Below, one piece after another: positions 17,625 through 26,654 of a stretch of 64,000 bases of DNA. Each line of letters opens with the position of its first letter. Position 1 is the first letter of the stretch. The notes under the pieces are model-generated. The model was not told the origin of the DNA. It saw only the letters and a program-made list of their open reading frames with translations, and made no database searches. The stretch comes from DASVNK01 sp036383895 (GTDB lineage: Bacteria; Verrucomicrobiota; Verrucomicrobiia; Limisphaerales; SXQI01). A program made the translations under genes and the position numbers. The stretch lies in assembly GCA_036383895.1 (NCBI GenBank), contig DASVNK010000027.1, forward strand, positions 1 through 64,000. Direction: 5' to 3'.

Positions 17625-20600
17625 CTAATTACAAACGGGAGTGACGCGAGAAACGAAAAGATGGCGCACGTAGATTTCGAGGTCGTCGAGAGCAGAGATA
17701 TTTACTGCGGCCGCGGGGATGGTTAAGACCCAGTCGGTCGCGGCCACACTCCGCTCTTTCAGGAAGCGGTTCTCTAACGTCGATCCAATGACGCCGCGAT
17801 CTGGTTCCCCGGAAGTTTGCGAGAATACCAATTTAATCGTGTCTTCCTGGTTTTTTCGGGATTGCCAGGAAACACCATTGTCGAGTGTATAAAAATAGAG
17901 AAAGGGAAAGACTCGATACTCACCGGAAATCTGCGTGGGTTTATTGATGTCGATGCAGGGAGGCACGCGGTTGCGCAGGTAGCAGGTGCCACCATAGGTG
18001 AGGTTCCCATCGCGAACTGCCGGTGGATGCGTTCCCACAACGTTGAATTTGAGCCATTCGATTTTGTCGAGATACTTGCCCGCGCTGAGCACGCTGCCGT
18101 TGTTGTTGTAGCGCGGGCCAAGAAAGAAGAAGCCGCTTTCCTTGCGGAGAGCGAAGGTGTTCAGGTTAATAACAATGTTTCCATTTTGATCGCGGTTGCG
18201 TGCCAATTTCCGACGGAACAACTCAGTGGCTGTCACCATCTCTTTGGCTACGATGTCGAACCGGCGGCCATCATCCGCTCCCACTCCGGTGAAAGGGGCC
18301 AGCAGATCGTGTTTGAGGGAAATCATGTCTACGAACGGCTCGCGATTGAAACCGATGAGATTGATGCGATTGAATTCCTCCATCGCGCCAATGAGTTGCT
18401 CCAGTTCAGCAAAATTGCGGAGTTTGAAGAGTGAGGAGATTTCCCAATCTTTGCCCAGCCAACTAATTGTGAAATCCTTGTTCCATTTGAATTCAAGCGC
18501 GCGGAGAGTGAAGAAGGTCCAGCGTTGGGCGACTTTGAACGCCTGCTCGGCCAGGATCATATTATTCTGGGAGCGCAGGAAGTGGACTGGATCAGCGTAG
18601 TAGCGGTCGTGGAGATCCGCGCTGCTCTCATCCATATCCTTTTGGAGATTCTCGATTTCGCGGATAAGCAAAGTGCGGCGGGCGATCTCCTGCCTTTGAA
18701 CGGAAAGCGCGTCTTCCACCTCGAGCGAGACACTAATCTGTTCGCGTTGAAGGCCGCTCAATTCCTGCTCAGCGGCGAGAGTGGCACTGACCGCATCGAG
18801 CTTTGCCATTTCCGAATCGTACGTGGCGCTCGCATTCTCCAGGATTTGCTCATTCTGTTTTTCTTCAAAGGCGCCCTTAGCTTGCGCGGCCGCATTGATA
18901 ACTCCCATGATCCCAATCGCCACTGCATTGCCGCCAACGGTCGCCAGGGACGTAATCCCATCGAGCCCGCCAATATCGGCAACGGTGTCGTAAGTCGCCT
19001 GGGACAAAGCGCTGGCTGTCGCCCACCACCTGAGGTCGTCCCAGGCCGGCGCGGTTGTTCCTATATACTCGTTGAGGAGACTTTCTATTTCGTTCGCCTT
19101 TCCGTTGGCATCGATCAGCGCCTCGTTCGCAATCGTTACCGAGCCAGCTATGTTCGATGATGTTTCACCCATTTTCGTCACGCGAACGTCGGCCAGAGCG
19201 ATGGCTTCGTTAGCCGCCGCTAATTCACTCCCGGGGAGCGGGGCAATCAGGTGATTCGCGGAGGTATCGCCCGGATCGTACCCTGTAATTTCGGCATAAC
19301 GATCAGCATGGGTATCTTCGATCGAATCGAGTTCTTCGAAGAGTTGGTCTGCGAAACCGCGATAGCTATTGTAACTGGCGGCGGCGTCGTCAAACGTGGT
19401 TTCCGCGTAGTTCAACGGTGAAGTGCTCGTGTTACGAATCCACCGAATCATTGCATCATAAGAGTCGAACTGGTTCCCCTGGGTGGAGTCTGGGAATTCC
19501 TGGATCAAGACCAGAAAGTCCGGCGAGAATCCGAGCAGGTTGCTCTCGCCATCGAGAAACGCGCGGACGTTATTCAGGTCGGCCATGCCGGTGCGCAGGC
19601 CCTGGATGGCGGCTTTGAGGCCGGAAGCATCGCCTGGCGGCGGTTCATAATCGGAAAACATACCCTGCAGGAGTGTTCCACTGAGATGCACCTCTGTTTG
19701 CGCAGCAGCGATCAGGTCGAAAGCTTCCTGGCGGTCATTCTGCTGGCTGGTCCTGCGGCCGCGCATTCCGAGCGCGCGCGCGAGTTCCGCAGCGTGCGAG
19801 GTGTAATCACGGAGCAGGCCGAGTAACAGAACGTAATCTTTATATCCGTTGAACAGTACGCGGCCCTGCACAGCGGTTTGGGTTTGTCCGCTCACCGGAT
19901 CATAGGTCGGGACGGTTTTTAGAATTCCATCGATGTCCAGGAACTGCGCGGCCATCTGGTTTCTGGCGGGTTGCTCGTTTTCAAAAAGATAGCTGCCAAG
20001 GGGTGTGCCGGCCGCGGCTCCGACACTCAGGCCATCCACGTCAACTCCCATGCGGTCGGTCAACAACGTGCTGTAAACAGCCAGCGCATCGCGGTGCTGA
20101 TTCAGCAAGGCACGATATATCTCTATTTCCTTGTCGATGATGAATTCATTCGGCCCGGGCTGAAGGAACCCCAATCGATACTGCGAAATTTTGGCGAGAT
20201 TCTCCTTTACGTACTGCACCTCCGGGACGAATCGATCGTAGTACGCGTCCAACAGTGCATTGTGGAGTTTCCGATCGAGGGGGGCGAGCTTGAGGGCGTC
20301 GCGAATGGGCTGAATGGCGGATTCAAAACGCTGGCGTTCGCCGGCCCCAAACCATGCGTCGATTCCGGCAAATTCCAGGCTTACTTTGCCATTCGCGCCG
20401 GGGCCGTACATCAAGTGTTTATAGCGGAAAACTGTACTGCCGGCTTCGACCTGCGCGCGCGTTTGCCCGGCAGCGGGATAAAGTTGAGACTGCGCCAGCC
20501 GGATTGAACTCTCAATGAAGTTCGGTTGTGGCACGTCGGCCGCGAGCATCTGGCCAAAGGAACTTTCCGCCAGGCTGAGTCCCTCGGCGGATGCGGGCAC

Positions 20601-20819
20601 GACCGGTGTGGCTTGCGATCCTGGAGAACGATACGCGCCAAGGTGTCCATCATGAATGAAGGCTGAACTGGATTGAGCGGTGGGCGGATTGCCCGCGGAA
20701 TTGTTCAACGCGTTCACGAATTCCGCCCGTGAAACAAAGGCGACGGTATTCTGACCTTGCGCAGGAATGCCGAAGAAGACGCCCGCAAGCAAAGAGATGA
20801 TGGATAATCGAATTCTCAT
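17625..20819 (-). CDS. Large secreted helical protein with a Tc-toxin-like C-terminus
   Basis: 1064 residues with a signal peptide (RLSIISLLAGVFFGIPAQ). Residues ~150-560 are helical with repeated Asn/Gln-rich segments. A Gly/Ala-rich hydrophobic helix (residues ~635-660, VGGNAVAIGIMGVINAAAQA) is followed by a long coiled coil (~665-760). The final ~70 residues (GSTLENRFLKERSVAATDWVL and then ALDDLEIYVRHLF) resemble the end of Tc-toxin A subunits and related proteins, where a 'STWRLxLP ... ISDVxLHLRYTAR' pattern occurs. That likeness is from memory and distant. ATG overlaps the upstream stop by four bases (ATGA). Toxin-like, fibre-like or surface-assembly roles are all possible. Confidence 0.6.
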   Translation of the reverse strand: MRIRLSIISLLAGVFFGIPAQGQNTVAFVSRAEFVNALNNSAGNPPTAQSSSAFIHDGHLGAYRSPGSQATPVVPASAEGLSLAESSFGQMLAADVPQPNFIESSIRLAQSQLYPAAGQTRAQVEAGSTVFRYKHLMYGPGANGKVSLEFAGIDAWFGAGERQRFESAIQPIRDALKLAPLDRKLHNALLDAYYDRFVPEVQYVKENLAKISQYRLGFLQPGPNEFIIDKEIEIYRALLNQHRDALAVYSTLLTDRMGVDVDGLSVGAAAGTPLGSYLFENEQPARNQMAAQFLDIDGILKTVPTYDPVSGQTQTAVQGRVLFNGYKDYVLLLGLLRDYTSHAAELARALGMRGRRTSQQNDRQEAFDLIAAAQTEVHLSGTLLQGMFSDYEPPPGDASGLKAAIQGLRTGMADLNNVRAFLDGESNLLGFSPDFLVLIQEFPDSTQGNQFDSYDAMIRWIRNTSTSPLNYAETTFDDAAASYNSYRGFADQLFEELDSIEDTHADRYAEITGYDPGDTSANHLIAPLPGSELAAANEAIALADVRVTKMGETSSNIAGSVTIANEALIDANGKANEIESLLNEYIGTTAPAWDDLRWWATASALSQATYDTVADIGGLDGITSLATVGGNAVAIGIMGVINAAAQAKGAFEEKQNEQILENASATYDSEMAKLDAVSATLAAEQELSGLQREQISVSLEVEDALSVQRQEIARRTLLIREIENLQKDMDESSADLHDRYYADPVHFLRSQNNMILAEQAFKVAQRWTFFTLRALEFKWNKDFTISWLGKDWEISSLFKLRNFAELEQLIGAMEEFNRINLIGFNREPFVDMISLKHDLLAPFTGVGADDGRRFDIVAKEMVTATELFRRKLARNRDQNGNIVINLNTFALRKESGFFFLGPRYNNNGSVLSAGKYLDKIEWLKFNVVGTHPPAVRDGNLTYGGTCYLRNRVPPCIDINKPTQISGEYRVFPFLYFYTLDNGVSWQSRKNQEDTIKLVFSQTSGEPDRGVIGSTLENRFLKERSVAATDWVLTIPAAAVNISALDDLEIYVRHLFVSRVTPVCN

Positions 20820-22126
20820 CGAGCGACTCGTTGGCTGGTTGCTGTTGCCTGCCTGCGGAATGCGGCGGCCGCTGGCGAGTCAGGAAAAGGGAGCACCGGA
20901 AGATCTTCCATCAAGACGAAGATCCCGGTCGATTCGCGGCGCAAGTAGGCAAGATTCGAATCAGCAGGGCTGAGCGTATCGGTGTAAGTGCCGAGGATCA
21001 GATTCGATTTGATCCAGTAGTTCGTTCCCGGGTTGCTTCCGCCGGGCGCGGGTTTGGCCACCAGGTTAAGCACTCGAGTTAACGCCGAGTTCCCAAACAA
21101 CGTTGAAGATCCCATCGGAATAGGGCCGGAAACCGCCTCAAAGGTCGTGTTGCTCAATTGAGCCGTAGCGAGCGGCCAATTACCGGGCGGAATCGTCCCG
21201 ATGCCTTGCACGCCCGTGGTGCTGTTGGTGTCATCGCTGCTGACGAATGCGCCTTGCATGGTGCTTCCCTGGCGCAATAATCGAAGGCGAAAGCCTTGTT
21301 CGGAATTGTCATTCCTCAGCACGCCGGACCAGTAACCATCGTTGTCATGGATTGAAACGGTGTGTCGCGACGCTCCGCCGGTCAGGTATTTTTCGGGATC
21401 GGCCTCGAGATCCAGCACGAGCATCTCTACATTTTCGATTACGAGATCATCGATTAAAGGAATTCGGATCACCGCGGTTGTTCCGTTCGCCTCGACGATG
21501 CCGGATAGATCGAAATCGCTCGGGATGGAGGCTGTGGTTAAGTGCGAAATTCGGTAACGAACCTGTCCAAAAAAACTTTGCGACAGATTCAGCATGATCT
21601 GGTGAAACCCGTCGCCTTCCCTGGTGGACGACTGCGCGCTCGCGAAGTTGACTTTTACGTTCTGCGGGACGCTGTCGCTTCGGAGGGGATCGCTCGCGTT
21701 GAGTATCTCATTAGCGTCGCCGAAGCCATCCGCATCGGTGTCGAAAGTATTCGTGCTGGTGCTGAACATTGTTTCGAGCGCGTCGCTGAGTCCGTCGGCA
21801 TCGGCGTCCGGATAAGAAAAGCTGACCACCTGGAAAAACAGATTGGAATCCGGTGTCATTGGTAACGTGGTTTGAAATTGGCCGGGGCCAACATCGGAAA
21901 CACGCGAGAGAACAAGCTGGTATCCAGCCAACCCGATGTTTGTTCGGGCGAGTGTCGCGTAATTGAGGGCAGTGGTTCCGGTATCCTCGAAGGTGAGCTT
22001 CACGCTTCCTTCCGGGAACAGTTCGAGGCCGCTGATGTGAAGCTCCGCTCCATTGAGTTCGGTAGCCCAGCCCGCAATGATCGCCACGGCAGCGCGGAGG
22101 AATCTTTTTTTGGCTTGGCGGGGCAT
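20816..22126 (-). CDS. Secreted protein with thrombospondin type 3 and Calx-beta segments
   Basis: 436 residues from ATG 22126, with an N-terminal signal-like segment (FLRAAVAIIAGWATELNGA). Residues ~105-150 carry two calcium-binding type 3 repeats (DADADGLSDALE and DTDADGFGDANEI). Residues ~155-265 look like a Calx-beta domain (STREGDGFHQIMLNLSQ, VIRIPLIDDLVIENVEMLVL, IHDNDG). The remainder is beta-rich. It is the first gene of the secreted three-gene operon and overlaps the next gene by four bases. A calcium-stabilised extracellular or cell-surface role is likely. Confidence 0.7.
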   Translation of the reverse strand: MPRQAKKRFLRAAVAIIAGWATELNGAELHISGLELFPEGSVKLTFEDTGTTALNYATLARTNIGLAGYQLVLSRVSDVGPGQFQTTLPMTPDSNLFFQVVSFSYPDADADGLSDALETMFSTSTNTFDTDADGFGDANEILNASDPLRSDSVPQNVKVNFASAQSSTREGDGFHQIMLNLSQSFFGQVRYRISHLTTASIPSDFDLSGIVEANGTTAVIRIPLIDDLVIENVEMLVLDLEADPEKYLTGGASRHTVSIHDNDGYWSGVLRNDNSEQGFRLRLLRQGSTMQGAFVSSDDTNSTTGVQGIGTIPPGNWPLATAQLSNTTFEAVSGPIPMGSSTLFGNSALTRVLNLVAKPAPGGSNPGTNYWIKSNLILGTYTDTLSPADSNLAYLRRESTGIFVLMEDLPVLPFPDSPAAAAFRRQATATSQRVAR

Positions 22127-22202
22127 CGCGCGACTTCATCGCACAAAACGCCTGCCCCAACTATTACATCTTCATGTGATTTGCCGTGCCTTTCAGCGCT
22201 TG

Positions 22203-22886
22203 CTATGTCTGCAAATATTTCACCACTGCTTCGGTGCGATTATGCACATGAAGCTTTTGGTAAACGCTCTGGAGGTGCTTGCGCACGGTATCAATGCTTA
22301 CGTTTAGAGTGGTCGCTATTTCCTTGTACGGCCGTCCTTCCGCGAGTTCCTTCAACACTTCTCTTTCACGGACGGACAGGTCGTGCAGTTCACTTTTGCG
22401 GCGATCCTGCTCGTTGAAATATTTCACCACCTTCCGCGCTATTTGTGCCGACATCGGCGCGCCTCCGTTCCGCGCATCGTGAATTGCTTCGATCAGCTTC
22501 TCCCCCGGTAAGCGTTTCAGCAGATAGCCATCCGCGCCGGCCTTCAGGGATTCGAAGATCGATACACTGTCCTCGTAAATGGTGAGCATCAGTACCTGAA
22601 TTTCGGGCATGCACCGTTTCAATAAACGCACACATTCGATCCCGGTCATTCCCGGAAGATTGATATCCATCAACACCACCTCCGGCAGCACTTGTGGAAT
22701 TCGGGCAATCGCATCCGACCCGGTGTCGTGTTCGCTGACCAGGAGAAACCCGGGCGTGTCGGAGAGGAGCGCCGCCAACTCGACGCGAATTTCCGCGTCA
22801 TCCTCCACTACTGAGACGCGGATGGCGGCAGGTCCGGGCGCGGTCCCCATGCGCGGTTTATAGTGGCGTGGTCGATCCATGCTCAA
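22203..22886 (-). CDS. NarL/LuxR-type response regulator
   Basis: 227 residues. The receiver domain (~22-140) has acidic residues in VVEDD, phospho-acceptor Asp74 in VVLMDINLPGMTG, Thr in LTIYED and Lys in YLLKRL. The C-terminal LuxR helix-turn-helix (~165-225) reads LSVREREVLKELAEGRPYKEIATTLNVSIDTVRKHLQSVYQKL. Phosphorylation by the kinase 16 bases upstream should let it bind DNA and switch transcription. It lies 76 bases upstream of the secreted-protein operon on the same strand, so that operon is a natural but unproved target. Confidence 0.92.
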   Translation of the reverse strand: MSMDRPRHYKPRMGTAPGPAAIRVSVVEDDAEIRVELAALLSDTPGFLLVSEHDTGSDAIARIPQVLPEVVLMDINLPGMTGIECVRLLKRCMPEIQVLMLTIYEDSVSIFESLKAGADGYLLKRLPGEKLIEAIHDARNGGAPMSAQIARKVVKYFNEQDRRKSELHDLSVREREVLKELAEGRPYKEIATTLNVSIDTVRKHLQSVYQKLHVHNRTEAVVKYLQT

Positions 22887-22902
22887 TCACATGATGATGT
22901 AA

Positions 22903-25900
22903 TCAAAGTTTCAGGTGAGCATTCATCGGCACCTCGAAACGCACGCTGGTGCCGCCGTCACTCCCCTCATGGAAACTCGTGGCGCCACCGATAAAGGTCA
23001 GCCGCTGCTGCATGTTTTTAATGCCGTTTCCCTGGCGATGAGTTTTCTTCTGCGGAAATTCCCCATCATCATCGATTTCAATGATCAATGTTGAATCGAG
23101 CAGTTTGAGCGATACGCGTGCCTTTTTGGCCTGGGAATGTTTCACGATATTATTCAAGGCTTCCTGCACCGCCAGCAGCAGGTTGTGCCGAGTGTTGGCA
23201 GACAAGGTAAAGGCCGGTAAGTCTGTGGGCAGGTTCAGGTGACAACGAATTTCCGTGTCCTGGAAGTGCTCGCCCGCGAAATGCCCGAGATATCCGGCGA
23301 AGTTTTCCAGCGTGTCATTTTTCGGATCGACCGCCCAGACGATCTCATCCATGTCCCTCAAGACCTGGCGGGCGGTGGCGGTGATCTTCCTGACTTGATC
23401 CTGCCCATGGTTTTCGGTGTTGATCCGTCTCATCGCCATTTCACCCAGGAGTGAAATTTTCACCAGGCTGGATCCCACCCCATCATGTATATCGCGGGCG
23501 ATTCTTGCGCGTTCCCCCTCCAGCGCGTGTTTTTCCTCAAGGGCCCGCAGCTCGCGCAGATGCTTTCGCCGCAGCAGAATCCAACCGATCAGCCCGCTCG
23601 CTGCAAAAGCGGCTAACAAAACGAGAACCTGAAAGGTGCGGGTCTGCCAGAAGAACGGAGCAATGGAAATACTCATTGCCGCGCCGCTTTCGTTCCAGAC
23701 GCCCTGGTTGTTTTTCGCGGTCACGCGGAACCGATATTCACCGGGCGGCGGTCGCGTGTAGATCGCTTCGCGGCGCGTGCCGGCATTCACCCAGTCTGAG
23801 TCCAAACCTTCCAGCTTATAGCGAAACCGAATCTTCGCCGGCTCAGAGAAGTCCAGCGCGGTGAAGCGGAACTCCAGTCGGCGTGTCCCGGCTGGTAGAC
23901 TCGTTTGAGGTTGTTCGGAATTCACCAGGATCGTCCGATCATCTCGCACCAGCTCCTCAATATAAACGGCGGGTGCGTTGGTGTTCGATTTGATTTGTTT
24001 CGGGTCGACCACGATCAACCCGGCAGAAGTGCCAAACCAAAGTTTCCCGTCGGAAGCTCGAATGCTCGAACGCTGAAATCCAGTTCCGCAATGAGCCAGC
24101 AACAGTCCGTGCGACCGGCCGAAAAACCTGCAGTGCACGAAAGGAACCGTTCCTGCAAAACATTCGTTCAACTCCTGGAGGCTGACGCGCATCAAACCTC
24201 CATTTGATCCGAGCCACAAATTTCCCTCGTCATCTTCAACGATCTGCTCGATCCAATCGTTGATCAGTCCCTGTTGCGTGCCGATGGATCGCAGCACGCC
24301 ATCGCGCCAGCGGGTGAGGCCACCGCCGGTCGACCCGATCCAGAAGGTCCCCTCCCGATCGAGGTAGAGCGTTCGAACTTCATTCCCGCCCAATCCATCC
24401 GCTCGATCATAGGTGAGGATTTTTCCATTATTCAGGCGATTTAATCCACGTGAGGTTCCGAACCAGATATCACCCGAGGCGTCCTGCGCGATCGCGCGAA
24501 TATGGTCGTTTGATAATCCGTTGGCCGTTGTGTAATGCGTCAAAACGCCGTCCTTGAAATGCTCAACTCCGTTGTCGAGCGTGCCGATCCAAAGCCCGCC
24601 GTCGCGATCTTCGAACAGGACGCGCGTGCGCATTCCAAACGAATTCTCGTCTGCAAAGTTTCCGGCGTGATCACGGCGCGCCAGCATGCCTCCATAGCGG
24701 CCGAGCCAGAGATTCCGCTGCCGATCTTCAAGTACAGTCGTCACGTTCAGGAGGTCCCGGCGAACGGATTCAAAACGCTGAGCGCTTCCGTCCCATCGGT
24801 GCAATCCTTTTCCGAAGGTGCCCACCCAAATCCTTCCGTCCCGATCCTCGCAAAGCGAAGAAATAACCGCAGTGAGCAAGCCGTCTGCAGTTCCGAGAGT
24901 CCGAACCAATTTTTCCCTGAGCTGCCATAACCCGCCGGCCTGCAGTCCGAGCCAAATGTGTCCGTCATTCGCTTCATAAATAGCGGTGATCGGCAGCTTT
25001 GCTGGGTTGGCGACATTCACGAAAGTGTTCGTTACGCCGGGGCGCACTCGGAACAGCGGTCCTCCGTATGACCCGAGCCAGAGAGTGCCTCGCGGGCTGC
25101 GATGCATCGCGTTGGCTTTAAAGCGATTTGGCAACAGCGTGAAACTCGGGCGCTTCGTCTGAGCGCCATTCGCGGCGGTTTCCTCGGCAAAGCCAATGCC
25201 CGCGTTGCTGAAGGCCACCCACGGACGATCGTTTTGATCGAGTTCCATGTGATGGACCTCTTCACGGAACGTGTGCGAGATTTGCACCGTCTTTCCTTCG
25301 CGCGCCAGATACAGTGCGCGCCGTGTCCCGATCCAAAGGTCGCCACCGGCAGTTGGCATCAGCGCGATCACCTCTGTTTTTTGCGTGAACCCCTCGATGC
25401 GGCGCGCCACCAGTTGATCGTTCGAAATGCAGTGAATCCCTTCGGAACTAGCCACCAACAAGTCGCCGCGCCCATCTTCGCATATAGCGTTGATGCTTAG
25501 ATTCGAGGACGACGCAACCCAGGTGAACTCTCCGCCTCCGTACCGGACCAGACCTCCTTCACCCGTGCCGATCCAAAGATTCCCCAATCGGTCCTCATGC
25601 AGAACATTGATCTGGTCCGATTTGAGTTCCGGTGTGTTATTGACCGTGAACGTGCGAAACTGAATGCCATCAAATCTGGCCAACCCATTGAAAGTGCCCA
25701 CCCAGAGATATCCATCACGCGTTTGTGTTATGGCGCGCGGCGTCGCTTGCGGAAGGCCATCCTCCGTTTGCCAGGCGCGTGCTGTATACGAGAGCGGCTG
25801 CTCGCTGGCGACCGGACTGACGCCACCGCTGAGAAACAAGAGTAACGAAACCATTGCTGCCCGTTCCGTTGCGATTCTGTTCCCAGTGAATGATTCCCGC

Positions 25901-25908
25901 CCAATCAT
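22903..25908 (-). CDS. Reg_prop / Y_Y_Y sensor histidine kinase
   Basis: 1001 residues from ATG 25908, which has GAGG nine bases upstream; the frame is open a further 95 codons but without sense. A signal peptide is followed by about 14 two-component propeller repeats (patterns such as DGYLWVGTFNGLARFDG, GNLWIGTGEGGLVRY), forming two periplasmic beta-propellers. A Y_Y_Y domain follows (RFRYKLEGLDSDWVNAG), then one membrane helix (VLVLLAAFAASGLIGWILL), a HisKA_3 domain with the phospho-His in ARDIHDGVGSSLVKISLL, and an ATPase domain (NNIVKHSQAKKA, GNGIKNMQQRL). In Bacteroidetes such sensors detect polysaccharides. It is paired with the response regulator downstream. Confidence 0.9.
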   Translation of the reverse strand: MIGRESFTGNRIATERAAMVSLLLFLSGGVSPVASEQPLSYTARAWQTEDGLPQATPRAITQTRDGYLWVGTFNGLARFDGIQFRTFTVNNTPELKSDQINVLHEDRLGNLWIGTGEGGLVRYGGGEFTWVASSSNLSINAICEDGRGDLLVASSEGIHCISNDQLVARRIEGFTQKTEVIALMPTAGGDLWIGTRRALYLAREGKTVQISHTFREEVHHMELDQNDRPWVAFSNAGIGFAEETAANGAQTKRPSFTLLPNRFKANAMHRSPRGTLWLGSYGGPLFRVRPGVTNTFVNVANPAKLPITAIYEANDGHIWLGLQAGGLWQLREKLVRTLGTADGLLTAVISSLCEDRDGRIWVGTFGKGLHRWDGSAQRFESVRRDLLNVTTVLEDRQRNLWLGRYGGMLARRDHAGNFADENSFGMRTRVLFEDRDGGLWIGTLDNGVEHFKDGVLTHYTTANGLSNDHIRAIAQDASGDIWFGTSRGLNRLNNGKILTYDRADGLGGNEVRTLYLDREGTFWIGSTGGGLTRWRDGVLRSIGTQQGLINDWIEQIVEDDEGNLWLGSNGGLMRVSLQELNECFAGTVPFVHCRFFGRSHGLLLAHCGTGFQRSSIRASDGKLWFGTSAGLIVVDPKQIKSNTNAPAVYIEELVRDDRTILVNSEQPQTSLPAGTRRLEFRFTALDFSEPAKIRFRYKLEGLDSDWVNAGTRREAIYTRPPPGEYRFRVTAKNNQGVWNESGAAMSISIAPFFWQTRTFQVLVLLAAFAASGLIGWILLRRKHLRELRALEEKHALEGERARIARDIHDGVGSSLVKISLLGEMAMRRINTENHGQDQVRKITATARQVLRDMDEIVWAVDPKNDTLENFAGYLGHFAGEHFQDTEIRCHLNLPTDLPAFTLSANTRHNLLLAVQEALNNIVKHSQAKKARVSLKLLDSTLIIEIDDDGEFPQKKTHRQGNGIKNMQQRLTFIGGATSFHEGSDGGTSVRFEVPMNAHLKL

Positions 25909-25981
25909 GGATTGGACCTCAAGGAAACAGGATTTTAAGGGGAATTCATAGTAAGATTTAGTTCCGGGCAGATTCGCTTCC

Positions 25982-26329
25982 GTGTCGGAGTTGGCCTGTT
26001 GGCAACCGAAGCACGTCGTCGAAGACGATGGTCGGGTTTTGACGTTCCCATCCGGCTTCGATACCAACGCCATACTACAGGCAGAACGCAACGCGAACTG
26101 GCTAACCGACTTCCTCGCGAAGAATACCTGCGAAGCCGTTCTAGTCGAATCGATCATCGTTATCCCTGGCTGATACACGGAATCCAAAGGCAACTACCGC
26201 GTGAAGTAATGAACGCAAACTACCTCCGGAGCTACCTGCGCAAACAACCGGAAAAGATCGAACCTCAGCAGGTCCGCCGCATCATCGCTGCCTTGGATGA
26301 CAGATCGCCGAACGCTGGAGTTTTGACGC
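25982..26329 (+). pseudogene. Remnant of a NERD-like (nuclease-related) protein
   Basis: Three frame pieces join into one protein-like tail. First, from 25982: DGRVLTFPSGFDTNAILQAERN, NANWLTDFLAKN, AVLVESIIVIPG. A TGA at 26170 stands where the family would have Trp. Then YTESKGNYRV continues in the same frame. After a frameshift near 26205 comes VMNANYLRSYL, QQVRRIIAALDD, and after another shift near 26300 RRTLEF then TGA. The order of motifs matches the C-terminal half of NERD-domain proteins as I remember them. The 5' half is missing. At least one nonsense and two frameshift changes indicate a dead gene. Confidence 0.5.
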
Positions 26330-26654
26330 ACAGCGAATCTTATCAATGAACACTACACGACAGGCAGCCCGACACCTCCTCGAATCAAAACGCCATTGGC
26401 CTTGGTTCCTTTTTGCAACGATCACATCCAGAACGTCCGCGACGATCGATGTCAGCCCGCTGCTAACCTGGCCCGGTTCCGGGTGATCTCTCCCGAATAC
26501 AACTTCAGCGGACCGTCTCCTGGAGCGTTGGTTTCGCGAGCGGTGTAGGGTCATTCGCCTAAATTGAACGCTTTTACGTTACCAACAAACTTTGTAACAC
26601 CCCGCACAATTTCCAGTAGCAAGTGAGTGGGAAAGAATTCAGAAGATCCCAACT

